A stretch of DNA of 16,252 nt from Glaciecola sp964643575 (GCA_964643575.1 CAZXTD010000090.1:1-16252), one strand, 5' to 3'; positions 1-8,551 are shown, numbered from the stretch's first letter. Numbers and translations: made by a program. Notes: generated by a model not told the origin, from the letters alone.

Positions 1-1
1 A

Positions 2-331
2 TTGCTATTGAATGTCACTGCTAAAGATTTATACAAATGGTTAAAAGCCATACACTCTGGCGCTATTGTGTCTACTGATGGACTAAACACTTTATCTGAG
101 TCTGCGGGTAGTCAGGCTTATCTAGGGAATGTGAACTGGAAAAATGGGAGCATTATTGAGCATCACCACCATGGGTCATCCGGTAACTTTGAAGCCACTG
201 TGAGATATTACAAAGATAAAGAACTGTATATCGTAATTTTAACAAATCAAAAAAATGGTAATGTTTCGAAAATTGCAGATAAATTAATAGATTTGGTGGA
301 ACAAACGACCAGCGCAGAAATAGGTAATTAA
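2..331 (+). CDS. Serine hydrolase, beta-lactamase/class C-like (C-terminal fragment)
   Basis: This is the last 109 residues of a protein whose start lies before the window. The pattern W-K-N-G, then a His-rich stretch running into H-G-S-S-G-N-F (about residues 54-63 of the visible part), then a strand ending in L-Y-I-V-I-L-T-N resembles the C-terminal part of the beta-lactamase-like serine hydrolase family (Pfam Beta-lactamase, PF00144). There the H-x-G-G-like element corresponds to the KTG-type active-site motif and the VxLTN strand follows it. The nucleophile S-x-x-K motif would be upstream and cannot be seen, so activity and substrate are unknown. The stop codon overlaps that of the convergent trkH gene by four bases (TTAA). 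The family call is fairly sure; a specific esterase, peptidase or lactamase role is not assignable. Confidence 0.75.
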   Translation: MLLNVTAKDLYKWLKAIHSGAIVSTDGLNTLSESAGSQAYLGNVNWKNGSIIEHHHHGSSGNFEATVRYYKDKELYIVILTNQKNGNVSKIADKLIDLVEQTTSAEIGN

Positions 332-1779
332 CTGCGCCAAAATGTGGGCGAAAATAGCACTAACAAAGAAAATATCTCAAGACGACCAAACAGCATTGCC
401 ACCATCAATAACCACTTTGCGCCATCGCTAACTGCAGCATATGTGCCCGCAACCTGCCCCAATCCGGGGCCTAAGTTATTTAAAGATGCAGCAGTAGCCG
501 AGAACGCAGTGATATCATCAAGGCCTGTACCAATCAAACCAATCATAATAAATACAAACACAATGGCATAAGCGGCAAAAAAGCCCCAAACGGCTTCAAC
601 GACTCGACCCGGCATTGCGCGGTCGCCCAGTTTTACTGAATACACCGCTTTTGGATGAATTAAACGGTCGACCTCACGTTTGCCTTGAATAAATAGCAGC
701 AGCACGCGGATAACTTTTAAACCACCGCCAGTAGAGCCTGCACAGCCGCCAATGAAGCTAGAGAATATTAATAGAATAGGCAAAAACGCAGGCCATGAAG
801 AAAAGTCTGTAGTGGCAAAACCAGCGGTTGTGCTAATTGACACAGCTTGAATAAGCGCCTGGTCGAGCGCTACTTCAGCAGAATCATAAACCGAATAATT
901 GACCAACACGATAAAACAGATAGTAACCAATACAAATTGAATAGAGAAAAAGGCCTTGCACTCAGGATCTTTAAAGTAATTGCGGATATTCCGCCCGCTT
1001 ACTGCAGCGTAGTGTAATGAAAAGTTAAGCGCCGCTATCCATAAAAACACAACGCATATAATGTTAACTGCCGCACTATCAAAATAACCAAGACTGGCGT
1101 CATAAGTTGAAAACCCGCCTATTGCGATGGTTGAAAACGCATGACAAACAGCATCAAACACACTCATACCCGCCACCCAATAAGCAACGCTGCATGCAAT
1201 GGTAAGCGATAAGTAGATGTACCAAAGATGTTTTGCCGTATCGGCAATACGAGGGGTCATTTTTGAATCTTTGACCGGGCCAGGAGTTTCGGCTCGGTAC
1301 AACTGCATGCCGCCTACGCCTAATATAGGCAGTATAGCGACGGCTAAAACGATAATACCCATGCCGCCTAACCACTGCAATTGCTGACGATAAAACTGCA
1401 CAGCTTTGGGTAGAAATTCGATACCTTCAATTACAGTCGCACCAGTGGTGGTTAAGCCAGAAAACGACTCAAACACAGAGTCGGTAATACTCATTTCAGG
1501 TTGGTCGAGTAAAGCGAAAGGCAAAGCACCAAATGTTGCCAGTACGGTCCAAAAAAGTACCACAATCAAAAAGCCTTCTTTCGCCCGTAAATCGGCTCTA
1601 TTGCGGCGGTTTGGATACCAAAACGCGATACCTGTCACTAAACTAAAAACAAACGCAACGATAAACGCTAAGCCGCCACCATCTCCATATATTAGAGATA
1701 TCACAGCGGGCGGCAACATGGTCACACTAAATAGCGCCACCAGCAGGCCTAAAATCCGAATTATTGCGCGATACTGCAC
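328..1779 (-). CDS. trkH: Trk potassium uptake system, membrane subunit TrkH
   Basis: TrkH is the ion-conducting inner-membrane subunit of the Trk K+ uptake system and works with the NAD/ATP-binding regulator TrkA, which is not in this window. The product has 483 residues, the same length as I recall for E. coli TrkH, and can be aligned along its whole length. The four pore-loop filter segments are visible: TTTGAT (residues 111-115, G113), IAIGGFS (G221/G222), STTAGFATT (G320) and NNLGPGL (G437). The conserved GGCAGSTGGG loop is at 345-353. Many hydrophobic helices and a W-P-N-R-R basic loop near residue 57 fit the fold. The start is GTG, chosen because the N-terminus then matches the family; a GAGG lies ten bases upstream. 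It converges on the serine hydrolase gene and is divergent from polA across a long intergenic region. Confidence 0.97.
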   Translation of the reverse strand: MQYRAIIRILGLLVALFSVTMLPPAVISLIYGDGGGLAFIVAFVFSLVTGIAFWYPNRRNRADLRAKEGFLIVVLFWTVLATFGALPFALLDQPEMSITDSVFESFSGLTTTGATVIEGIEFLPKAVQFYRQQLQWLGGMGIIVLAVAILPILGVGGMQLYRAETPGPVKDSKMTPRIADTAKHLWYIYLSLTIACSVAYWVAGMSVFDAVCHAFSTIAIGGFSTYDASLGYFDSAAVNIICVVFLWIAALNFSLHYAAVSGRNIRNYFKDPECKAFFSIQFVLVTICFIVLVNYSVYDSAEVALDQALIQAVSISTTAGFATTDFSSWPAFLPILLIFSSFIGGCAGSTGGGLKVIRVLLLFIQGKREVDRLIHPKAVYSVKLGDRAMPGRVVEAVWGFFAAYAIVFVFIMIGLIGTGLDDITAFSATAASLNNLGPGLGQVAGTYAAVSDGAKWLLMVAMLFGRLEIFSLLVLFSPTFWRS

Positions 1780-2090
1780 TAAATGTGCACCTCTTTTTAT
1801 TATTAGATTGTTTAGTGATATGCGATGCCTTTACCGTAGCCTTTTAAAAAAAGCCAATTGTAATGTTCACGTCTTCACCCTACCGAACATTGTAATCACA
1901 AGTGATAGTAATTACATGCTTTTGTTTTACTCAACTTTTATTTTAAGTGCCAGCTTGCTTTACAATTAACCCAGGCAAAGCCAAGTCCTTTTGCAAAAAC
2001 TGAACTTTAGTCTCAAATTCAATGCCAACTCAACTTATTTAGTTATAACTCATTGAACAAAAAAGACAAAAATATTAATTTATTTTTTGC

Positions 2091-2118
2091 TTGGCAGACG
2101 TAAAATTTGTGTTAAATT
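2091..2118 (+). promoter_or_regulatory. Putative sigma-70 promoter far upstream of polA
   Basis: TTGGCA at 2091-2096 (five of six consensus -35 bases) is separated by 16 bases from TAAATT at 2113-2118 (four of six -10 bases). A transcript would begin near 2125 and give polA a leader of about 280 bases, containing the two hairpins at 2257-2294. It could also drive an independent RNA. Prediction from motif only. Confidence 0.35.
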
Positions 2119-2256
2119 TGTAGGATAGCGCAAGCGCAAAGCAAAGCGTTTTTAACTTGTTCAGGTATCCAGTTAGCAAGTTAAGCAAATAAAAATAATA
2201 AAGAATATGGAAATGTTGGACACCAGCCTGTTTTATTCCACATCTTAAGCACATAT

Positions 2257-2294
2257 ACTTTTATCCTTATGATAAAGGTAGGCTTTTTATGCCT
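2257..2294 (+). repeat. Two adjacent inverted repeats (hairpins) upstream of polA
   Basis: The first hairpin pairs ACTTTTATC (2257-2265) with GATAAAGGT (2271-2279) around a CTTAT loop, with one G-U pair if transcribed. The second pairs AGGC (2280-2283) with GCCT (2291-2294). Neither is followed immediately by a clean T-run, so this is not a confident terminator. It may be RNA structure in a polA leader. Confidence 0.35.
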
Positions 2295-2316
2295 GCGGCT
2301 TGGCTTATTAACAAAG

Positions 2317-2325
2317 TTATCCACA
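2317..2325 (+). promoter_or_regulatory. Perfect DnaA box upstream of polA
   Basis: TTATCCACA matches the consensus DnaA box exactly. It lies 80 bases before the polA start codon and just upstream of a TATACT hexamer (2349-2354) that could be the polA -10 element; a CAGACA hexamer at 2324-2329 would be a weak -35 overlapping the box. A 9-mer can occur by chance, but the position favours control of polA. I recall reports that DnaA affects polA expression in E. coli. Confidence 0.5.
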
Positions 2326-2404
2326 GACAACCAAGCATAGAAATGTCGTATACTGTAACAAAATCAAACACTTATTTTTAAAGTCTCATCTAAAAAGGTT
2401 ATTT

Positions 2405-5111
2405 ATGCACACACAAAACGGTTCACCTTTAGTTTTAGTCGATGGCTCCTCTTATTTATTTAGAGCGTTTCATGGTTTGCCGCCATTAACTAACTCAAAA
2501 GGCATGGATACCGGTGCAATTTATGGTGTGGTAAATATGCTCCGGTCTCTAGTTAAAGACTATGAACCCAGTCACATGGTGGTGATTTTTGACGCCAAAG
2601 GAAAAACCTTCAGAGATGAAATTTACGACCAGTACAAAGCCAACCGCCCGCCAATGCCTGACGAGCTAAGAAGCCAAATAGCGCCCCTACATAAAATTGT
2701 TGAAGCAATGGGTTTTCCTATGATTGTCGAGCCTGGTGTGGAAGCTGATGACGTTATTGGCACGTTAGCGAAACGTGCAAGCGAACAAGAAATACCGTGT
2801 GTTATTAGTACAGGCGATAAAGACATGGCACAACTCGTTAATGAACATGTCACACTCATCAATACCATGACACGTACCAAAATGGATATAGAAGGCGTGG
2901 TTGAAAAATTTGGCGTGCCAGCTGAGCTTATTATCGACTTTTTAGCGCTCAAAGGCGACAAGGTAGATAATATTCCGGGCGTACCGGGCGTTGGTGATAA
3001 AAGCGCAGTGGCAATGCTTAATGGTATTGGTGGTGTGCATGCCATTTACGAAAACCTCGATAAAATCGAAACACTGGATTTTAGAGGCGCTAAAACTATG
3101 GCGAAGAAAATGGCAGAGTTTAAAGAACAAGCGCTACTATCATACGAACTTGCCACAATCGCTACCGAACTTGAGCTAAATGTAGAACTTGACGCCCTCG
3201 CCTTAAAAGAAATGGATAAACCACTTTTACGCGACATGTTTGCAGAGCTTGAGTTTAAACGCTGGTTAAGCGAAGTAAGCGACAGCGACACCTTGGCCCA
3301 AGCCACGAAAACTGCGAAAGAGGCTGAAGGAAAAACTGGCGAAGCGACTGAGGAAGAAACGCTTGGCGCACCCATCGATACCAGTAAATATATCACTGTG
3401 TTTAATAAAGAAAGCTTCGAGTCACTCAAACAAAAACTACAAACTGCTGAGTTTTATGCCATTGACACCGAAACCACCAGTATCGACTATATGCAAGCAG
3501 AGCTGGTGGGATTTTCGTTCGCTTTTGTAGACGAAAGCGCGTATTACCTACCGCTAGCTCACGATTATTCGGGCGCACCTGAACAACTCGATCGCGACTG
3601 GGTACTCAGCGAATTAAAAACGATTCTTGAAGATGTTGCGCCTAAAAAGGTTGGGCAGCATATAAAATACGACAAAAACGTACTGGCTAATTACAACATT
3701 AACTTACAAGGCATTTTATGCGACACCATGCTTGCCTCGTACGTGCTTAACAGCACTGCCANNNNNNNNNNCCTTCAACCAAATAGAATTGGAAGTAGCA
3801 GCCAAATACGCTGCCGAAGATGCCGATATAACGCTTCGTTTATACCTTGCCCTTAAAGGCCTACTTGAAAAGCAGGAAGGATTGAGCGAACTTTTAAATG
3901 ACGTAGAAATTCCACTGTCGGCAGTCCTATCTCGTGTTGAGCAAACGGGTGTATTAATTGATTCGCAAAAATTAGCTCAGCAAAGCCAAGACCTTGCCAA
4001 ACGAATTGTAGAGCTCGAAAACGAAGTACATTCACTGGCCGGTGAAGAATTTAACTTAGGTTCGACTAAGCAGCTACAACATATATTGTTTGAAAAATTA
4101 GAGCTGCCTGTTAAAAAGAAAACACCAAAAGGAGCACCGTCAACCTCTGAAGAAGTACTTCAAGAACTCGCCCTAGAATATGAGTTACCGGCGCTTATTA
4201 TGGAATACCGAGGCTTAACTAAACTTAAAAACACCTACACCGACAAACTGCCGAAGATGATTAATCATCGGACTAACCGCGTGCATACCTCTTATCATCA
4301 AGCGGTAACAGCAACGGGCAGATTGTCATCTACCGATCCTAATTTACAAAATATTCCAATCAGAAATGCCGCTGGGCGTAATGTACGGAAAGCCTTTATC
4401 GCACGAGACGGATACAGGGTTGTAGCAGCAGATTATTCTCAAATTGAGTTGCGTATTATGGCACATTTGAGCAAAGACAAAGGTTTGTTAAATGCTTTTG
4501 CTAATAATATTGATGTGCATAAAGCAACGGCGGCTGAGGTTTTTGGCGAAGCCTTAGAAGATGTCACCGACAATCAAAGACGCAGCGCAAAGGCCATAAA
4601 CTTTGGATTAATCTACGGTATGTCAGCCTTCGGCTTGGCCAAACAACTGAACATATCTCGACACGATGCCCAGCGTTATATGGATACCTATTTTGAACGC
4701 TACCCTGGCGTACTCACGTATATGGAAGACACCCGAGCCAGCGCGAAAGAAACGGGCTATGTGAGCACTGTGTTTAATCGCCGTTTGTATTTACCTGATA
4801 TTAAAGCCACTAACGGGGCTCGCCGTGCAGGTGCCGAGCGCGCTGCGATTAACGCGCCAATGCAAGGTACCGCTGCAGATATTATCAAAATGGCGATGAT
4901 TGAAGTCGATAAGTGGATGGCGTCATTGCAAGATAAATCGGATGTTGCCATGATCATGCAAGTACACGATGAATTGGTGTTTGAAATTAAGTCTGAAAAA
5001 GTCGACGAGTATGTACCCAAAATCAATAAAATTATGGAAACTTGTGTGTCTTTAGATGTGCCGCTTATTGTTGAAGCGGGCGTGGGTATTAACTGGGATG
5101 AGGCGCACTAA
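2405..5111 (+). CDS. polA: DNA polymerase I (interrupted by an assembly gap)
   Basis: PolA removes RNA primers and fills gaps during replication and excision repair. The N-terminal 5'-nuclease domain shows LVDG (D13), FDAKG near 63, EADD near 113, GDKDMAQL near 137 and GDKVDNIPGVPG near 184. The 3'-5' exonuclease domain keeps AIDTET near 354, IKYDKN and YAAEDAD, so proofreading residues look intact. Polymerase motif A (AADYSQIELR), motif B (RRSAKAINFGLIYG) and motif C (QVHDELVFE) are all present. Ten N at 3762-3771 split the reading frame: 452 residues precede the gap and 445 follow it. Compared with the E. coli protein about 32 residues are missing there, which would give about 929 residues, very near the usual 928. 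The change of frame is therefore an assembly artefact and not a mutation. AAGG before the ATG supports the start. Confidence 0.97.
3762..3771. other. Assembly gap (10 N) inside polA
   Basis: Ten N follow the codons for LNSTA and precede the codons for FNQIE. The two flanks are in different frames if the gap is taken as ten bases. Restoring the E. coli-like spacing needs about 93 unknown bases, which also restores the frame. The N run is therefore a placeholder of arbitrary length. Confidence 0.9.
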
Positions 5112-5126
5112 CGAGCATATATTCGT

Positions 5127-5165
5127 AAAAAGAAAAAACGACCCAACGATACTGCTGTTGGGTCG
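5127..5165 (-). terminator. Rho-independent terminator for the YHS-domain gene
   Basis: A perfect 9-base stem (5139-5147 with 5157-5165, CGACCCAAC/GTTGGGTCG) is followed on the minus strand by a T-rich run (complement of the A-tract at 5127-5138). The orientation therefore fits the minus-strand YHS gene, not polA, which has no T-run after the stem. It lies only 15 bases beyond the polA stop codon. Confidence 0.8.
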
Positions 5166-5201
5166 CCCTCCTGAGGGATGCTTGCCGCTTTAATAAAAGC
5201 G
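5166..5201 (-). repeat. Two small hairpins in the 3' untranslated region of the YHS gene
   Basis: CCCTC/GAGGG (5166-5170 with 5173-5177, loop of two) and CGCTTT/AAAGCG (5186-5191 with 5196-5201, loop AATA) precede the terminator in the minus-strand transcript. Together with it they form a compact three-hairpin 3' end. Confidence 0.4.
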
Positions 5202-5229
5202 AAACTCTCTCAAAAGTAAGGTCAAAACA

Positions 5230-5709
5230 TTAGCCTTCTGCTAACTCCGCATCTGTTTTAGATTTAATATCAATCCAATTAGTTTCTGCGGTTTCGATAA
5301 ATCCGTCGGTATTGCTTAACCAACGCTTTTGTACATCGCTGTTTAAGTTGAGATACAACTTATTGTCCACAATTTTATATGCCGTAGGGTCGGTATCAAA
5401 CTTTCTTTCCATGGTGACACCAAAGGCACAAAAACCACCATACTGAGGCGCATATTTTTCGGGGTTCTGCCTGAACATGTCGCGATTTTCGGCGCTTGTG
5501 AACTGATAAATAGCGTTTTTATAAGTGGCCGTGAATTCTGCAGAACCCTTCTGCGCTGCACCTGCAGTGAAATACGAAACGGTGTCATAACCTTTTATCG
5601 CAAGGTCGTTGGTGTTTGCATTTACGTCAATGTCGGCAGCAAATGTAAAAGAACTAAAAGCAAGTGCAGTGGCTACGGCAGAAGCGCGCAATAATGTAGA
5701 AAGTTTCAT
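5230..5709 (-). CDS. Secreted YHS-domain protein
   Basis: A 159-residue exported protein with a classical signal peptide (MKLSTLL..., hydrophobic to about residue 22, likely cut after FTFA at 24). The mature part begins with a YHS-like segment: AIKGYDTVSYF (37-47), then AxYKNAIYQFTSAENRDMF (61-79), then NPEKYAPQYGGFCAFGV (82-98) with a single Cys at 94. YHS domains are often linked to metal handling, but only one Cys is present here and the role of this periplasmic subgroup is unknown to me. The ATG at 5709 was chosen over a start 42 bases upstream because it begins the signal peptide and has GAGGA upstream. The gene is divergent from the AraC-family gene, has its own strong terminator, and may be a target of that regulator. 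Confidence 0.85.
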   Translation of the reverse strand: MKLSTLLRASAVATALAFSSFTFAADIDVNANTNDLAIKGYDTVSYFTAGAAQKGSAEFTATYKNAIYQFTSAENRDMFRQNPEKYAPQYGGFCAFGVTMERKFDTDPTAYKIVDNKLYLNLNSDVQKRWLSNTDGFIETAETNWIDIKSKTDAELAEG

Positions 5710-5790
5710 AAATCTTATCCTCAAAATAAATAATGTATTTGTTTGTATCACGGTGAATAAGACAGGCTTTTAACAAGATTAATTGCAGCT

Positions 5791-5820
5791 AATCGTCTAC
5801 AATTGAATACCAATCGTCCA
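5791..5820 (+). promoter_or_regulatory. Candidate AraC-type operator: direct repeats spaced 21 bases
   Basis: AATCGTCTA at 5791-5799 and AATCGTCCA at 5812-5820 are direct repeats matching at eight of nine bases with start-to-start spacing of exactly 21 bases, two helical turns. AraC-family proteins commonly bind such same-face direct repeats. The site lies between the divergent YHS and AraC-family genes and brackets the likely -35 region of the latter (TTGAAT, 5803-5808), so autoregulation is plausible. Confidence 0.5.
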
Positions 5821-5833
5821 GAACGAGTATAAT
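5803..5833 (+). promoter_or_regulatory. Putative promoter of the AraC-family gene
   Basis: TATAAT at 5828-5833 is a perfect -10 hexamer; TTGAAT at 5803-5808 is a possible -35 with a long 19-base spacer. The -10 ends only eight bases before the ATG, so transcription would start at or within a base or two of the start codon. No Shine-Dalgarno sequence is present, which suggests a leaderless message. Confidence 0.5.
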
Positions 5834-5841
5834 ATTGAAAT

Positions 5842-6684
5842 ATGGACAAGCTTTCTGAAATTTTAGTTAACGCTCACATTCAAGCAAAGGTGTTTTATAG
5901 CGGCAACTTGTGTGCTTTGAGTGAGTTTAACGAACCCGCAGGTAACCGCGGGCACTTGCATATATTTTATGAGGGTGAATTAAGCGTATCAGGAAACCAA
6001 CTGCCAGCTATCAAAATAAAAGAACCCAGTCTTTTATACTTTCCCTTAGGTTCGCAGCACCGCTTATTGCCAGACCCAAACAAAGGGGCAGATTTGGTCT
6101 GCGCAAATATTGAGTATGGCGCACACACAATGCATTTTGTTCACCCTATTATTTCTTCATTACCGACTTTGATTCAAATTCCGATAAGTAAAAACCCTGA
6201 CCTAACTATGGTTGCACAAATGCTGCTAAGCGAAGCATCTCAAGACAACAATGGAAAGCAGCTTATGATCAATAAACTTTGTGATATTTTTATATTGCAT
6301 GTGCTGCGTTATGTGATTAACAGCACAGAGATACAACAAGGAACGTTAGCTGCGCTTGCAGATAAACGCTTAGCAAAAGCAGTGCTGGCCATGCACAAGG
6401 AGCCCGCTTATTCATGGCAAGTCGAAAGCCTTGCGCAGCTTGCACTTATGTCGCGGTCGGCCTTCGCATTATCGTTTAAAGAGTGTGTAGGGCAAAGCCC
6501 ACTAGACTATTTAACGAGTTGGCGAATACAATTAGCACAGAAGGCGCTCTTAAGCGGAGATTCGGTGCATAGAGCTGCGAACACAGTGGGTTATGAAAAT
6601 GGTTCAGCCTTGGCAAGAGTGTTTAAAAAGAAGCTTGGCGTATCGCCAACTTCATGGTTAAAAACAGCTATCAAGGCTACTTAA
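5842..6684 (+). CDS. AraC-family transcriptional regulator
   Basis: A 280-residue cytoplasmic regulator. Residues 1-130 look like an N-terminal cupin-type sensing domain (the HLHIFYEGELSV and LLYFPLGSQHRLLPD strands resemble the AraC-binding/Cupin_6 type). Residues about 175-276 form the double helix-turn-helix DNA-binding domain, with SVESLAQLALMSRSAFALSFK-like first HTH (here Q-V-E-S-L-A) and AANTVGYENGSALARVFKK second HTH, ending in the family signature GVSPTSW. The effector is unknown. The ATG at 5842 is the only sensible start: it has no ribosome binding site but a TATAAT directly upstream. The gene is divergent from the YHS gene and convergent with the GH9 gene 13 bases away. The regulated genes may be the YHS gene and itself; control of the GH9 gene is possible but not shown. 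Confidence 0.9.
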   Translation: MDKLSEILVNAHIQAKVFYSGNLCALSEFNEPAGNRGHLHIFYEGELSVSGNQLPAIKIKEPSLLYFPLGSQHRLLPDPNKGADLVCANIEYGAHTMHFVHPIISSLPTLIQIPISKNPDLTMVAQMLLSEASQDNNGKQLMINKLCDIFILHVLRYVINSTEIQQGTLAALADKRLAKAVLAMHKEPAYSWQVESLAQLALMSRSAFALSFKECVGQSPLDYLTSWRIQLAQKALLSGDSVHRAANTVGYENGSALARVFKKKLGVSPTSWLKTAIKAT

Positions 6685-6694
6685 GCACAATCAA

Positions 6695-6734
6695 AGTCTA
6701 TTGCTTAACATGCAACGCAGCTAGTGAATAGACT
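6695..6734. repeat. Inverted repeat across the AraC/GH9 convergent junction
   Basis: AGTCTATT (6695-6702) and AATAGACT (6727-6734) form a perfect 8-base inverted repeat around a 24-base loop, overlapping the GH9 stop codon. There is no T-run, so a terminator role is unproven. Confidence 0.25.
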
Positions 6735-8455
6735 AGTGGCGCATTCCAGTTTATCGTAACTTCGTTGGTTGAATAGCTACACCAATCATCTAAAAAGCTT
6801 TTTGCTGGCAAATCCGACGGGTAGTCACAACCATCTTGCTGTTTAGGTTGAGGCCCTCCTGCTACAAAACCTGGAACTGGCGCAAGGATCCCATCGCTAT
6901 AGGATTGGAGATGATGAGGGTCCATCACTGTTTTAGTACCAAAGCCAGTCACAAATGAAAAGTCAGTTGGGTTGCGGCCTAGTACATAATCTACCAAGGC
7001 GTTAGCGGCCACTTTATACTCTGCCTTAGGCACGTGGTTGTATGCGTTTAACAACAGCATTGCCTTATTCAATGCAACCGCGTTACTACCCCAAACAAAA
7101 TCATTAGCTTGCATTGCCACCGCATATGCAGAATCTTTATGTTGCTGCACAATATTATCTGTGAAAACTAAAAAGTCTTGTTTTATTTGGGTATACAAAT
7201 TCGCGTCGGCTTTCGACACAATCGCCTCATGGTTAAGCAAAGTCAAATAAGCCAGCGCTGAAACGTTCTGCCATGAAGGGACAACAAGTGCAGCACCCGG
7301 TTGGCTTTTAATGTTTTTAAAACTTGCTAAATACTCGGGGTCTTGCGTCAATACAAATAACTCAGCAGCTGCCCATAAGCGCTCATCATCGAACATTTTA
7401 TCACCATACTCTCCAGTGTGAACATCATCAGGTTGTGTGTATTCGACCTCGGGATTTTTTTGAGCCCATTTCCAAGCATCGAGCGCTGCGTCTGCGTACT
7501 CTCTAGATAGCGCCTTGTGCGAGTCAAAAGCGCTGTACACGCGACTAGCGTTTGCCAGTACTGCCGCAAAATTGAGTGCTGCTGTAGTGCTTTTTTGAAC
7601 GACATACCTTTGCTTATCCGCATCTATCGGCATAGACGCAGCAGAAAAATTAAGAGTCGTTAATTTATGATAAACGCCTCCATCATTTGGGTCTTGCATT
7701 GTCATCATCCAATCTATGTTCCATTGGATTTCATCTAATATATCGGGTAAGTCGTTGCCAGATTCGGGTATATTAATATCGCGTTTTTGGTAAAAGTTTG
7801 AAAAATGTGAATATGCTTCTAGCAATGTGTAAGTTGAGATACCGCTATTAACAATGTACTTGTTATAGTCTCCTGCGTCATACCATCCTTTTGGCGAACT
7901 GATCACCGTACCAGCAGGACGCATTTTATCTGCAGCTGACGTATGCACTTTTACTTGAGTATCTAAATGTCCTGCCTTTCTATGCCAAGGTGAAGCATAT
8001 TTTTCTTCTAATGCGGTGCTTGCTCTATTGTAATAGTAAGCCTTTAAAGCCGCATCGTGAATTTCAACGAAAGCATCTTGCGATATATTCAATTCGACAT
8101 CGCTATCAATACCGGCAACACGCAACCGATAATTGCCAGGGCGAGTTACAGCAGAAAAATCAGCTAAACGAACGTTTTCTTGTGAATACTCCCAATTTTT
8201 TGGTGACGATAATTGACCCGAATACATGACTTTTTTAGTGTTAGCGTCAATTATTTCAAATGTCTTTTTACCATCTGCAGGTACAACTGCCACTTTACTG
8301 TTATTGGGTAAAAAGCCTATTTGATTCAGCTTTATCAATGGAACGGCTTTTGGATCCGTATCAATACTAGAGGAGGTTCTTGCACAAGCCGCCAATGTAC
8401 TCAATGTAATCGCGCCTATTAGCACGGCTGTATAAGTATTTCGAGCTGTTTTCAA
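6698..8455 (-). CDS. Glycoside hydrolase family 9 lipoprotein
   Basis: A 585-residue GH9 enzyme (endoglucanase/cellulase clan). Residues 1-24 are a lipoprotein signal with lipobox LAAC (C24); the following Ala suggests outer-membrane sorting. Residues about 38-125 form the N-terminal Ig-like CelD_N domain (LNQIGFLPNNSKVAVV, then GNYRLRV). The catalytic (alpha/alpha)6 domain follows: WYDAGDYNKY at 191-200 with the base/nucleophile-activating D193 and D196, DPHH at 512-515, and the acid E565 within STNEVTINWNAPLVY. All key residues are therefore present. Family members act on cellulose, mixed-linkage glucan, xyloglucan or chitosan-type oligomers; the substrate cannot be read from the sequence. 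The start is TTG, with AAGG about ten bases upstream. The gene lies downstream of the minus-strand secreted protein gene, 96 bases away, and converges on the AraC-family gene. Confidence 0.92.
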   Translation of the reverse strand: MKTARNTYTAVLIGAITLSTLAACARTSSSIDTDPKAVPLIKLNQIGFLPNNSKVAVVPADGKKTFEIIDANTKKVMYSGQLSSPKNWEYSQENVRLADFSAVTRPGNYRLRVAGIDSDVELNISQDAFVEIHDAALKAYYYNRASTALEEKYASPWHRKAGHLDTQVKVHTSAADKMRPAGTVISSPKGWYDAGDYNKYIVNSGISTYTLLEAYSHFSNFYQKRDINIPESGNDLPDILDEIQWNIDWMMTMQDPNDGGVYHKLTTLNFSAASMPIDADKQRYVVQKSTTAALNFAAVLANASRVYSAFDSHKALSREYADAALDAWKWAQKNPEVEYTQPDDVHTGEYGDKMFDDERLWAAAELFVLTQDPEYLASFKNIKSQPGAALVVPSWQNVSALAYLTLLNHEAIVSKADANLYTQIKQDFLVFTDNIVQQHKDSAYAVAMQANDFVWGSNAVALNKAMLLLNAYNHVPKAEYKVAANALVDYVLGRNPTDFSFVTGFGTKTVMDPHHLQSYSDGILAPVPGFVAGGPQPKQQDGCDYPSDLPAKSFLDDWCSYSTNEVTINWNAPLVYSLAALHVKQ

Positions 8456-8551
8456 AAGCTTTTTGCCTTGGTTTGCGTCTAAAAGTTAGTCAGATTTAAA
8501 CTCAAGCACTTTCAAAATACAACACGAAAAATTCGAATTCCTTGAGCTGTT

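Larger units (their letters stand above)
1780..2404. other. 625-base divergent intergenic region between trkH and polA
   Basis: No convincing gene was found on either strand; only very short open frames exist. The region is AT-rich. On the plus strand it holds a plausible promoter at 2091-2118, two adjacent hairpins at 2257-2294 and a perfect DnaA box at 2317-2325, followed by a TATACT -10-like hexamer at 2349-2354. The half nearest trkH (1780-2040) shows nothing I can name apart from a weak ribosome binding site for trkH. Confidence 0.6.

Noticed and set aside
160..190. Run of four histidines resembling an affinity tag
   Set aside because: It is embedded in the family's conserved H-x-S/G-G region, in a natural genomic context with no vector sequence.
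1406..1969. Open frame of 187 codons on the plus strand opposite the trkH start
   Set aside because: Most of it is the antisense of trkH, which is certain; the remainder lies in the non-coding spacer and looks random.
2100..2160. Possible terminator at the GCGCAAGCGC repeat followed by TTTTT
   Set aside because: The stem is only four base pairs and the T-run is 11 bases away from it.
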